Assembly: GCF_021730435.1 (NCBI RefSeq)
Contig: NZ_JABWGX010000001.1
Span: forward strand, 186,001-250,000
Direction of reading: 5' to 3'
Source: Xanthobacter agilis
GTDB taxonomy: Bacteria > Pseudomonadota > Alphaproteobacteria > Rhizobiales > Xanthobacteraceae
Length of the DNA: 64,000 bases
In this document: positions 58,396 to 64,000 of the stretch, piece by piece
Numbering within the stretch: the stretch's first letter is position 1
How the letters are laid out: each line of letters begins with the position of its first letter
Translations under genes and position numbers: made by a program
Notes under the pieces: model-generated
The model's input: the letters and a program-made list of their open reading frames with translations, nothing else
What the model was told of the DNA's origin: nothing
Database searches by the model: none

Positions 58396-58644
58396 TCACC
58401 CCCGCATGACTTGCGCCAGCGGCGCCCACGCGACCGCCTCGGCATGAGCATGTGATGTCGCGCCCTCGATCAGCACATCAATGCGCCGGCCGTCACCTCG
58501 CGCCGCCATGGCGATGGTGAGCCCGAGGGCATGTGATAGGCGCTCGATCATCTCGGCATAGAGCGCGGGGTCGCGCCGCGCATGAGACGCCTGCTCGGCA
58601 ATTACGACGGCAAGACGGTCCGAAAATGCGGTATCGTCGATCAT
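58396..58644 (-). CDS. Small prophage protein, unknown
   Basis: 82 residues from ATG 58644, preceded by GGAGGGAAAGAGC. Helical, with FSDRLAVVIAEQASHARRDP and LYAEMIERLSHALGLTIAMA. No family recognised. Its ATG overlaps the stop of the gene before it (ATGA), and its stop is 2 nt from the next start. Confidence 0.7.
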   Translation of the reverse strand: MIDDTAFSDRLAVVIAEQASHARRDPALYAEMIERLSHALGLTIAMAARGDGRRIDVLIEGATSHAHAEAVAWAPLAQVMRG

Positions 58645-58820
58645 GCTCTCTTTCCCTCCCTCGCGATTTTCGCCCGTGCCGTGGCACGACTGATGATGAG
58701 AGCCCGCGCTTGCTTGAGCTGCGCCCATGATGCTTTTGCCAGCTCAGCGGCCTTGATGGTGACGCGCTCATCCTGCGTAAGGTGGTCGCGCCAGGGTACG
58801 TCAGGGGCGCTCGGCATCAT
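58641..58820 (-). CDS. Small prophage protein, unknown
   Basis: 59 residues from ATG 58820 (or 58817). Basic and helical: DERVTIKAAELAKASWAQLK, QARALIISRATARAKIAREG. Overlaps the stop of the previous gene by 20 nt and the start of the next by 4 nt. Could be a small DNA-binding protein, but no motif proves it. Confidence 0.6.
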   Translation of the reverse strand: MMPSAPDVPWRDHLTQDERVTIKAAELAKASWAQLKQARALIISRATARAKIAREGKRA

Positions 58821-59028
58821 TCGCCCCCTTCTCCACCCGAGGGCCGACCCACAGCACGCCGCGCTCCGAATCCCAGAACACAACAGCGTCCTCCCCTGCG
58901 GTTCTGCGGCGGTCACGCTCGGCTAGAGCCCTTTCTGCTGCTGAGTTTGACCCGATGATGCGGGCGATTGAGCGCAGGCTATCGTCTGACATTTCCTGCA
59001 TTTCTCCGATCCTCCTACGCTTTGCCAT
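58801..59028 (-). CDS. Small prophage protein, unknown
   Basis: 75 residues from ATG 59028 with GGGGCAGAGCG upstream. MAKRRRIGEMQEMSDDSLRS, IARIIGSNSAAERALAERDR, then a beta-like tail AVVFWDSERGVLWVGP. Unrecognised. Overlaps the previous gene by 14 nt. Confidence 0.65.
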   Translation of the reverse strand: MAKRRRIGEMQEMSDDSLRSIARIIGSNSAAERALAERDRRRTAGEDAVVFWDSERGVLWVGPRVEKGANDAERP

Positions 59029-59347
59029 CGCTCTGCCCCTTCTCCATGAGGGCGCGGATGGCTGCTCCGGCATCTGCGCGGGCTTGATCGTAATTCGTGC
59101 CGGGGTCCCAGAAATGTCCGTTGCCGCACGTCATGTAGGCGTCGTCAGCGGCGGTGGTCTCCCACCCAGCGGCGACTTTCGCCGCCTCTTCCAGCGCCTC
59201 TCTCCGTGCCTCTGCGCGAGCGGTGGCGACGAGATCGGCCCGAATATATTCAACCCCGGAATATGCTGTGAACTCTGCGCCCCATTGGCCAAACGCCTCG
59301 TCGTCTGGCCCGACTGGCCACGCCCAAATACGTTCCTGGGGACACAT
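59015..59347 (-). CDS. Small prophage protein, unknown
   Basis: 110 residues from ATG 59347. A tryptophan-bearing N-terminus (ERIWAWPVGPDDEAFGQWGA), a helix ATARAEARREALEEAAKVAA, and a repeat of this theme near the end (ARADAGAAIRALMEK). The same EALEEAA.VA...IRAL layout occurs in the next gene upstream, a pattern frequent in small phage proteins. Function unknown. Confidence 0.65.
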   Translation of the reverse strand: MCPQERIWAWPVGPDDEAFGQWGAEFTAYSGVEYIRADLVATARAEARREALEEAAKVAAGWETTAADDAYMTCGNGHFWDPGTNYDQARADAGAAIRALMEKGQSDGKA

Positions 59348-59691
59348 CACTCACCTCCCTGTGTGGGGTCGAGGGCGCGAATAGCTGCTTTGATCTTCCG
59401 CGCTTTCACCGCACCAAGATCCAAGAATACACCATCAAATGCGACATCCGCCGCCTCTTCCAGCGCTACTCTTCGCCCTTCAGCAAAGCCGCTTGCATGT
59501 GCGCGGGCCTCGATCAGACCATCTACAATCTTGTGGAATGCGTCCCGTGTCTTTGCCCCGTGGCGCCGCTCCATGAGCTTGTGCGTCCTATCATGCACGG
59601 CGAGCACAGCCTCATCTGGCAAGGTATCTATCTGGGCGATAAGGGTTGGATAGAGAAGACGTTCCCGCTGCACTTTGCTCGGATTACTCAT
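59347..59691 (-). CDS. Small prophage protein, unknown
   Basis: 114 residues from ATG 59691 with the strong site GGAGGAGACCG. Helical: LLYPTLIAQIDTLPDEAVLA, HDRTHKLMERRHGAKTRDAF, RRVALEEAADVAFDG, ARKIKAAIRALDP. Unrecognised. Its stop overlaps the next start (GAGTGATG). Confidence 0.68.
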   Translation of the reverse strand: MSNPSKVQRERLLYPTLIAQIDTLPDEAVLAVHDRTHKLMERRHGAKTRDAFHKIVDGLIEARAHASGFAEGRRVALEEAADVAFDGVFLDLGAVKARKIKAAIRALDPTQGGE

Positions 59692-59705
59692 CGGTCTCCT
59701 CCTAT

Positions 59706-59795
59706 TCAATCCCGATCAGGGCGCGCTTCGAATTTTGATCCAGCCTGATCGTCGAAGATAACGCGAACGACATCGGTGCTGTACCTATCGCTCAT
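59706..59795 (-). CDS. Very small prophage ORF (29 residues)
   Basis: MSDRYSTDVVRVIFDDQAGS and nine more residues, starting at ATG 59795 with GGAGGCGGCCG upstream and lying in the gap between two called genes of the operon. The good ribosome site and position argue for translation; no family is known. Confidence 0.45.
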   Translation of the reverse strand: MSDRYSTDVVRVIFDDQAGSKFEARPDRD

Positions 59796-60000
59796 CGGCC
59801 GCCTCCTTATGATATTGCTGGTGGCCAGTACCATCCCCATGGATAGGGCAGTCAGCACTAACCCAGAATTGTTCGCTCCGACCCATGTAGCCGCGACCGT
59901 GCCCGTTATCGAGCACCGGACAAGTGCAGCCGAGAGCGATCGCGGCATCGGACCCTGGGCTTGGAACGATCGTGATCATGCGCCGCATGTCAGTCTCCAT
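59785..60000 (-). CDS. Small Cys/His-containing prophage protein
   Basis: 71 residues from ATG 60000 (AGGAG 8 nt upstream; ATG 59988 possible). Contains CTCPVLDNGHGRGY and FWVSADCPIHGDG, a Cys/His arrangement that could bind one zinc ion. Small phage proteins with CxCP...DCPxHG are common but uncharacterised to my knowledge. Overlaps neighbours by 11 nt at both ends. Confidence 0.68.
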   Translation of the reverse strand: METDMRRMITIVPSPGSDAAIALGCTCPVLDNGHGRGYMGRSEQFWVSADCPIHGDGTGHQQYHKEAADER

Positions 60001-60250
60001 CTTTGTGCTCCTGCTCGGTTATGGCGGCGCAGCCGGCAGCCGGGACGTCACCATGCGCGAAAAGAAAGCGGATCATCTCAGCGCGGGTCACTGGCCACGC
60101 TCGATCGCGCTTTTCATGTTCGTGCGCAAAGAGATATGTTGGGTCCAGATGGCCGGCAATGCTCATTTTCAGCCAGCCATCTGTCCAGTCTTCCAGCGGG
60201 ACGTTTTGGGGGTGGTGCGCTGGAAGATCAGGGCGTGGAAGAGACTTCAC
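59990..60250 (-). CDS. Small prophage protein, unknown
   Basis: 86 residues from GTG 60250 (GTG 60259 also possible), the start overlapping the end of the upstream gene by about 20 nt. VKSLPRPDLPAHHPQNVPLE, DWTDGWLKMSIAGHLDPTYL, RAEMIRFLFAHGD. Unrecognised. The frame is open upstream but there it lies inside the 247-residue gene. Confidence 0.6.
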   Translation of the reverse strand: MKSLPRPDLPAHHPQNVPLEDWTDGWLKMSIAGHLDPTYLFAHEHEKRDRAWPVTRAEMIRFLFAHGDVPAAGCAAITEQEHKDGD

Positions 60251-60971
60251 CGTGCTCACCCTTCTTGTCGCCAGGGAGCTGGAGGGCGCGGATACGCCGC
60301 AATATCTCTTCAGCCGCTTCGACCTGTGCGCTGAAAATGCAGTCGCGACCACGGGCCTCAAGCGCGCACCTGCGGGCTCCGGTCCCCGGGTCAACCCCGA
60401 CCAACTCCTCGCAGTCGTTAGGCCGGTTGATCCAATCCCGCACTGCGATCGCGCACGCCTCCCGCATTTCCTCCGCAGCCTCCCGGGCGTCGGGATGGGC
60501 AGCATGAGCCGATAGGAACGGCATCAGGGCTTCCGCGAGTGCACCAGCTCCAAGGTTGTGGTTGCCATCCACACGGCGGATTTCCTGCGCCAGGGCATCC
60601 ACGTAAAGAAATGGGGTGCGAGACGACTTCCCGCACACGGCACATGGATCATTCGGGGCTTGAGGACTGCCCTCGCAGGCAATGCACGCCACCGGCCCCA
60701 CCTTACCGAAGCCGGAAGAAACGCCCCGCTCGTGGCATGCGCACGCCGTATCGTGCATCGCTCCGATGGAGATGTGGGGTGCCGCAATGACGCTGGAGAC
60801 CCACTCTGCCGGCATGAGCCCCCAACCGACCAGCGCTGTACCCGTGTCGAGCGCAGCGCGGGCTTGCCACGCGTCCCAGGCGATCCCATGCGCGTATCCA
60901 TCGAAATGGTGATTTCGGAAGCACGCTTCGAAGCGCTCCCGTTCCTGCTGGTTGTCGATATCGGTAGTCAT
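60228..60971 (-). CDS. Prophage protein with possible zinc motifs
   Basis: 247 residues. N-terminus FEACFRNHHFDGYAHGIAWD then AWQARAAL, a motif of many small phage proteins. The middle has DTACACHERG, VACIACEG and DPCAVCGKSS, spaced as a zinc ribbon. C-terminal helices carry AREAAEEMREACAIAVRDWI and VEAAEEILRRIRAL. Largest gene in the leftward block after int. Function unknown. ATGA overlap with the gene upstream. Confidence 0.72.
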   Translation of the reverse strand: MTTDIDNQQERERFEACFRNHHFDGYAHGIAWDAWQARAALDTGTALVGWGLMPAEWVSSVIAAPHISIGAMHDTACACHERGVSSGFGKVGPVACIACEGSPQAPNDPCAVCGKSSRTPFLYVDALAQEIRRVDGNHNLGAGALAEALMPFLSAHAAHPDAREAAEEMREACAIAVRDWINRPNDCEELVGVDPGTGARRCALEARGRDCIFSAQVEAAEEILRRIRALQLPGDKKGEHGEVSSTP

Positions 60972-61225
60972 GCCGCCTCCTGAGTGGTACCCGCCATGGC
61001 GCTACGCACCTTTTCCGCGATGCCAGAAATTACCTCTCGCTCGTCCACTCCCGCCTCGACCTGCCGGCAGAACACCGCTGCGCCGAATGCGCTGAGGAGC
61101 CCGATGGCCCGGCCCGTTTGAGTATGCACCACGTAATGTAGCTCGGAATCGTTGCCGGCCTTCCGGTGCTCATATCCAAGACGGTGGAGTCGGGCGGAAA
61201 TGGACATGGATGCGAGATTAAGCAT
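60968..61225 (-). CDS. Small prophage protein, unknown
   Basis: 85 residues from ATG 61225 with GGAGGACAGCG upstream. SISARLHRLGYEHRKAGNDS, ELHYVVHTQTGRAIGLLSAF, then a helix REVISGIAEKVRSAMAG. No family recognised. Overlaps both neighbours by 4-8 nt. Confidence 0.68.
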   Translation of the reverse strand: MLNLASMSISARLHRLGYEHRKAGNDSELHYVVHTQTGRAIGLLSAFGAAVFCRQVEAGVDEREVISGIAEKVRSAMAGTTQEAA

Positions 61226-61493
61226 CGCTGTCCTCCTCTGCGGCCCGGATTTCGTGGTCGATCATGGCTGTGAAAACAGAACCATAAAGGCACTCATCTG
61301 GCCCCTGATGCCGACGCGTAGCGGCGTCACGCATTCCAAACGTCGCCTCGCGCATTGCCTTCATGGCGGCGAGGGCATCCACGATGTAGTGTGCCTTATG
61401 CGCCTTCGGTAAGGATGGCCACGCTCGGCATCCCACCCCATTGCGGCTCTCGTAGATCGACCGCGCGATCCGCTCTTGCATCTCGCTGCTCAT
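61218..61493 (-). CDS. Small prophage protein, unknown
   Basis: 91 residues from ATG 61493, overlapping the previous stop as ATGA. MSSEMQERIARSIYESRNGV, KAHKAHYIVDALAAMKAMRE, CLYGSVFTAMIDHEIRAAEE. The first part resembles short phage proteins with an ERIARAIYE..NG pattern. Function unknown. Confidence 0.66.
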   Translation of the reverse strand: MSSEMQERIARSIYESRNGVGCRAWPSLPKAHKAHYIVDALAAMKAMREATFGMRDAATRRHQGPDECLYGSVFTAMIDHEIRAAEEDSDA

Positions 61494-61738
61494 TTCGCGT
61501 TCCCAAAATCCCCGAGTGGGAGCCACTGCGGACCTCCGTTGAAGTTTTCACATAGCCATTCCCAGCCTCGATCACCTTTGTCGGCGGTGCCATTTGCTAT
61601 GATGCTGACTGTCCCGATCGTCTTCCCATCATGCTCGATATGGAGATCAACCCAGCACCATCCCGGATTTTCACGGATGATGCCTTCGCGACCGTCCTTG
61701 TGGCGCGCCCTTATGCCTGTCCATCCATATCCGCTCAT
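61490..61738 (-). CDS. Small prophage protein, unknown
   Basis: 82 residues. Probably a small beta-rich fold: ARHKDGREGIIRENPGWCWV, LHIEHDGKTIGTVSIIANGT, GWEWLCENFNGGPQWLPLGD. Unrecognised. ATGA overlap with the DUF551-like gene. Confidence 0.66.
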   Translation of the reverse strand: MSGYGWTGIRARHKDGREGIIRENPGWCWVDLHIEHDGKTIGTVSIIANGTADKGDRGWEWLCENFNGGPQWLPLGDFGNAK

Positions 61739-62001
61739 TTCGTGTCCTCAGCAGGAGGGGAGGGGAGAGGCATCCAATGGGTGGGCTGATTGTCCCGGTC
61801 CCACGATATCCCAAGCAGTCCGTGGGCTCCCGATAGGGTCACCCAAAGGGGGCGGGGCCGCTTCGCATAGGTCTCCTCGCTCCAACGTCCGGGGACGACA
61901 CGGGAGACAGCCCACAGCAGCACAGTAGTGCCGTCCTTCGGCGCGGTTGCGATGGGCTGCCAGCCAGAAACAGCGCTCTGTGTGTCAGTGGTATCAGTCA
62001 T
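61735..62001 (-). CDS. DUF551-like prophage protein
   Basis: 88 residues from ATG 62001. GWQPIATAPKDGTTVLLWAV near the start and PTHWMPLPSPP at the end are the two hallmarks of DUF551, a family of short phage proteins of unknown role. Overlaps the previous gene by 8 nt. Confidence 0.8.
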   Translation of the reverse strand: MTDTTDTQSAVSGWQPIATAPKDGTTVLLWAVSRVVPGRWSEETYAKRPRPLWVTLSGAHGLLGISWDRDNQPTHWMPLPSPPAEDTK

Positions 62002-62392
62002 GTTGTGTTCCAATCTGGTCTTCGGCATCCACGATGCTGTTCCACCCATCCTGCCACGCCCAAAACGATATCTTTTCTTCTACGCAGTCGTATGGGTTCT
62101 CTGTTTCATCAAGCCCGGCCCGTCCCGCCTCGATACCCTCAGCGTATGGGTCAATAGTGGTTGGGGTGTAAGCCATGGTCATGCCTCCGGCATGTTCCGC
62201 GATGAACGCATCCGCGAGTTTCTCCGCGAGATCCTTCTCAGACATCCCAAGAGCCTCAGACAGCTTGCATTTGAGGCGCGCCGCATCGGCCCTGGAGAGT
62301 ATCGGGGACGCCCCATCCTGCGGTCCGTGCTCACGGATGAAATCGGCGCAGTATGTGTAGGGGTACCGTCCAGATGTGTGGGCCTCAGTCAT
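61994..62392 (-). CDS. First gene of the leftward prophage operon, unknown
   Basis: 132 residues from ATG 62392 with GGAGGCGACT upstream. YTYCADFIREHGPQDGASPI, LSRADAARLKCKLSEALGMS, EKDLAEKLADAFIAEHAGGM, and a C-terminal WAWQDGWNSIVDAEDQIG. It is the first gene after a near-consensus promoter. Not recognised. Confidence 0.7.
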   Translation of the reverse strand: MTEAHTSGRYPYTYCADFIREHGPQDGASPILSRADAARLKCKLSEALGMSEKDLAEKLADAFIAEHAGGMTMAYTPTTIDPYAEGIEAGRAGLDETENPYDCVEEKISFWAWQDGWNSIVDAEDQIGTQHD

Positions 62393-62420
62393 AGTCGCCT
62401 CCATTTCGTCTGTTGTTGAC

Positions 62421-62449
62421 GTTATAAGCGGGGACGGTTATCGTGTCAA
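62421..62449 (-). promoter_or_regulatory. Sigma-70-type leftward promoter of the prophage operon
   Basis: On the minus strand: TTGACA (plus 62444-62449), 17-bp spacer, TATAAC (plus 62421-62426), predicted start near 62414, ATG of the first gene at 62392. One direct-repeat copy fills the spacer and a second abuts the -35. Confidence 0.85.
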
Positions 62450-62501
62450 TAAGCGGGGACGGATATGGAGCGGATTTTGACAAAATTTTCGGGGACGGTT
62501 A
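62424..62501. repeat. Direct repeats, probable operator of the RHH regulator
   Basis: ATAAGCGGGGACGGTTA at 62424-62440, ATAAGCGGGGACGGATA at 62449-62465, and the core CGGGGACGGTTA at 62490-62501. Copies 1 and 2 are 25 bp apart and differ at one base; copy 3 is 36 bp further. All precede ATG 62513 of the small regulator and overlap the leftward promoter. Confidence 0.85.
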
Positions 62502-62512
62502 CAGCCAAGCGC

Positions 62513-62674
62513 ATGGGCCGCCCACCGCTGCATGTGAAAGAGACGAAGGTCCGCCTGACGGACGATCAACGCGCACGAATTGAAGCGCTGGTCGGTGCGA
62601 ACCGCATGGCCGCGTTCATTCGTGAGGCCGTAGAGGCTGAACTTCAGCGCCGGGAGAAGGTCCCCAAGAGCTGA
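62513..62674 (+). CDS. Ribbon-helix-helix regulator
   Basis: 53 residues from ATG 62513; an ATG at 62465 lies at the end of the second repeat and would add 16 residues. MGRPPLHVKETKVRLTDDQR, then ARIEALVGANRMAAFIREAV and EAELQRRE form the strand-helix-helix of Arc/MetJ-type DNA-binding proteins. It faces the leftward operon across the direct repeats, so autorepression and repression of that operon are likely. Confidence 0.8.
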   Translation: MGRPPLHVKETKVRLTDDQRARIEALVGANRMAAFIREAVEAELQRREKVPKS

Positions 62675-62682
62675 CAGAACCC

Positions 62683-63165
62683 TCATTTCCCAAGCCGGGC
62701 GTCGGCCCGCGCCCTGGTGATGATGTTCGTCATATGCCTGATAATTTCTTCGTCCGACTCTTTTGACATCCGCATAGCGCTGGAAATACCGTAGAGCTGT
62801 TGCGCGATCTTGAGAGGCTCGATCCCAAGACCGGACCAAAAGTCTTCCTCGCCCATGCTGTGCTGCCGCATGTGCTCCTCGTGGGTTAGAGGGAGCACCC
62901 ATTCGTCGGATGGCTTGGCAGAGTGACCAGGCCCGATCTTCCCGAAGGCTTCTTCCGAAAAGCGCAGGTGCGCGGCCTCCACTCGGTCCATGCGTCCGGT
63001 TGAGATGCACGGGCATTGGCGAATAAGCGCGAGGTGGGCTTCGTCATGCTGCCGGCCGCGATCACGGGCCGGTTTGGCGCTGGCTTTGCGCTCGCGGCGC
63101 GGGGGATGCCCGCCCTTGGGGATGGGGAGTTCCCAGCCGCCATCGGGCTCGACGCGGCCGGCCAT
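62683..63165 (-). CDS. DUF968-like prophage protein (putative HNH-type recombination nuclease)
   Basis: 160 residues from ATG 63165 (GGGGAGG 8 nt upstream). AHLALIRQCPCISTGR, VEAAHLRFS, SDEWVLPLTHEEHMRQHSMG and EDFWSGLGIEPLKIAQQLYG match the DUF968 group of phage proteins with Cys/His positions of an HNH-like nuclease; some relatives work in recombination. Start overlaps the previous stop. Convergent with the RHH gene. Confidence 0.78.
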   Translation of the reverse strand: MAGRVEPDGGWELPIPKGGHPPRRERKASAKPARDRGRQHDEAHLALIRQCPCISTGRMDRVEAAHLRFSEEAFGKIGPGHSAKPSDEWVLPLTHEEHMRQHSMGEEDFWSGLGIEPLKIAQQLYGISSAMRMSKESDEEIIRHMTNIITRARADARLGK

Positions 63166-63677
63166 CACGATGCCTCCCCACGCTTGCGCAGCTCTTCCGG
63201 AGACACGCTCAGCATGTCGGCGATGATTGCCAAGATAGCTGCCTTGCTCTCGTAGAACTGCTTCGCCCCCATGGCGCGCACGGACTGGCTCTTGGCCCGG
63301 CGGATCAGAACGATCGGGCCTTCCACCTTGGCGAATGCGAACTCGTCGAGTGCCGGAACCGCAGCAGCGACACGGAGCGCAGCGGCCCGCGTTCCGGCGT
63401 CTACCGCCGTTTCGGTGTAATAGCCGGCCTCAATAAGGGCGCGCTTCCGAAGGTGATCTTCGGTGGGATAGAGGTACGCGATATCCTCTGGGAGGTTCAT
63501 CCACGCCTCGTGAAGCCATGCAAATTGGTGCCGGTGTGAAGCATCCGAGCGATGTTCATGAGTGACCAGTTGGTAATATTCACCAATCACAAACTCGCGG
63601 TCACAGTCCTTCGCGAACCTCTTGCTTGCTGGAGACATTGCCTCTCCGGTCCAGGTGAACACAATGGGATGTATCAT
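63165..63677 (-). CDS. Prophage protein, unknown (early-region type)
   Basis: 170 residues. MIHPIVFTWTGEAMSPASKR, FAKDCDREFVIGEYYQLVTH, SHRHQFAWLHEAWMNLPEDI, HLRKRALIEAGYYTETAVDA, RAKSQSVRAMGAKQFYESKA. I recall this layout in phage early regions of alphaproteobacteria; its function is not known to me. ATGA overlap with the HNH gene. Confidence 0.75.
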   Translation of the reverse strand: MIHPIVFTWTGEAMSPASKRFAKDCDREFVIGEYYQLVTHEHRSDASHRHQFAWLHEAWMNLPEDIAYLYPTEDHLRKRALIEAGYYTETAVDAGTRAAALRVAAAVPALDEFAFAKVEGPIVLIRRAKSQSVRAMGAKQFYESKAAILAIIADMLSVSPEELRKRGEAS

Positions 63678-64000
63678 CGCACCCTCCCGAATTCGCCGCG
63701 AAGCTCCTTGACTGCGTCTACATAGGCAGCATGTGCAGCCTCGGCTGTATTATGATATCCAAGCCATTTTTGGCGACCATTATGTTGAATATAGGCGCGG
63801 AAACGTCCGGTTTCCTTATGAAAGCTAACGCCCTTGTAGCCGCTTGTATTGCGCCTTTGGACAGAAGTATTGTGACCATTCTGGACTTTTGTTGCCTCTC
63901 GAAGATTACCCCAGCGATTGTTCAGCCCGTTCAGGTCGGTATGGTCTATAGAATCGACTGGCATTGCCCCTGTCATCCATAGCCAAGCGACCCGGTGTTC
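63674..64000 (-). CDS. HNH endonuclease with AP2 domain, N-terminus beyond window
   Basis: 109 residues seen; the frame is open to base 64000, reading EHRVAWLWMTGAMPVDSIDH before the first in-frame ATG, so the gene starts outside. The HNH part is MPVDSIDHTDLNGLNNRWGN then LREATKVQNGHN; an AP2-type DNA-binding domain follows (SGYKGVSFHKETGRFRAYIQ, WLGYHNTAEAAHAAYVDAVK). Free-standing homing-type endonucleases of this kind are common in phages. Confidence 0.9.
   Translation of the reverse strand, partial: EHRVAWLWMTGAMPVDSIDHTDLNGLNNRWGNLREATKVQNGHNTSVQRRNTSGYKGVSFHKETGRFRAYIQHNGRQKWLGYHNTAEAAHAAYVDAVKELRGEFGRVR

Larger units (their letters stand above)
56977..64000. mobile_element. tRNA-integrated prophage or integrative element, left end
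   Basis: From the tRNA to the window end: a tyrosine integrase, a small gene overlapping it, a long run of small mostly overlapping leftward genes, a ribbon-helix-helix regulator at a repeat-bearing divergent promoter, a DUF968-like protein and an HNH/AP2 endonuclease. Genes such as DUF551 and DUF968 homologues are typical of temperate phage early regions. No structural genes are in view, so prophage is favoured over ICE only by gene type. Confidence 0.85.

Noticed and set aside
62465-62512. RHH gene start at 62465
   Set aside because: Relatives of this protein type usually start at MGRPPL; the earlier ATG lies inside the operator repeats, so 62513 is preferred though not proven.

Overview
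The window is 64 kb of GC-rich chromosomal DNA from an alphaproteobacterium. Gene content and order (fabD-fabG-acpP-fabF-mltG-yicC-gmk, thrC followed by an M16 peptidase, a dual cold-shock protein followed by DUF192, hldE-hldD-waaC-waaF) fit Hyphomicrobiales. The mix of phasins, class I fructose-bisphosphatase, a FolB/HisA-like pair and a fused 5-oxoprolinase is compatible with a Xanthobacteraceae-type organism (Xanthobacter, Azorhizobium, Ancylobacter). This placement is an inference from recognised families, not from a search.

Layout. 1-4.1 kb: truncated acyl-CoA synthetase, fructose-1,6-bisphosphatase, a FolB-type aldolase and a HisA-like protein. 4.1-5.5 kb: a lower-GC patch with one TIR-domain protein. 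5.5-6.2 kb: an L,D-transpeptidase paralogue with an altered active site. 6.6-13.5 kb: fatty-acid synthesis operon (fabD, fabG, acpP, fabF), then mltG, yicC and gmk. 13.6-26.3 kb: small membrane proteins including a two-TM channel, a sulfotransferase, guaB, a second L,D-transpeptidase, NnrU, panB, a TetR/SnoaL-like pair with a clear operator, thrC, an M16 peptidase, a GNAT enzyme and AsmA. 26.5-31.7 kb: bacterioferritin and its ferredoxin with an iron-responsive-type palindrome, a PdhS/CbrA-like protein with a degenerate kinase core, and two phasins. 31.7-41.7 kb: a CoxE-like VWA protein, a PPP-type phosphatase, cobD/cobU, argE, a tautomerase and the heptose/LPS inner-core block. 41.9-42.2 kb: an IS5-type transposase remnant. 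42.2-51.3 kb: aldehyde dehydrogenase with GMC oxidoreductase, divergent from an Amt-fold protein lacking both pore histidines and a fused HyuA-HyuB 5-oxoprolinase-type protein. 51.3-56.8 kb: outer-membrane protein, DUF192 and cold-shock genes, a sirtuin, glyoxalase I and a NodB-type deacetylase.

From the CAU-anticodon tRNA at 56.9 kb to the window end lies the left part of a tRNA-integrated prophage or related integrative element. A tyrosine integrase next to the tRNA is followed by about fifteen small, mostly overlapping leftward genes. They are driven by a near-consensus sigma-70 promoter (TTGACA-17-TATAAC) that carries direct repeats and faces a small ribbon-helix-helix regulator. Upstream are a DUF968-like protein and an HNH/AP2 endonuclease cut by the window edge.

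Most of the window is ordinary housekeeping DNA. The parts most deserving a second look are the Amt-like protein beside the 5-oxoprolinase, the pseudokinase-like PdhS/CbrA homologue beside the phasin genes, the orphan winged-helix-TIR protein, the FolB/HisA-like pair, and the repeat-controlled promoter of the prophage.
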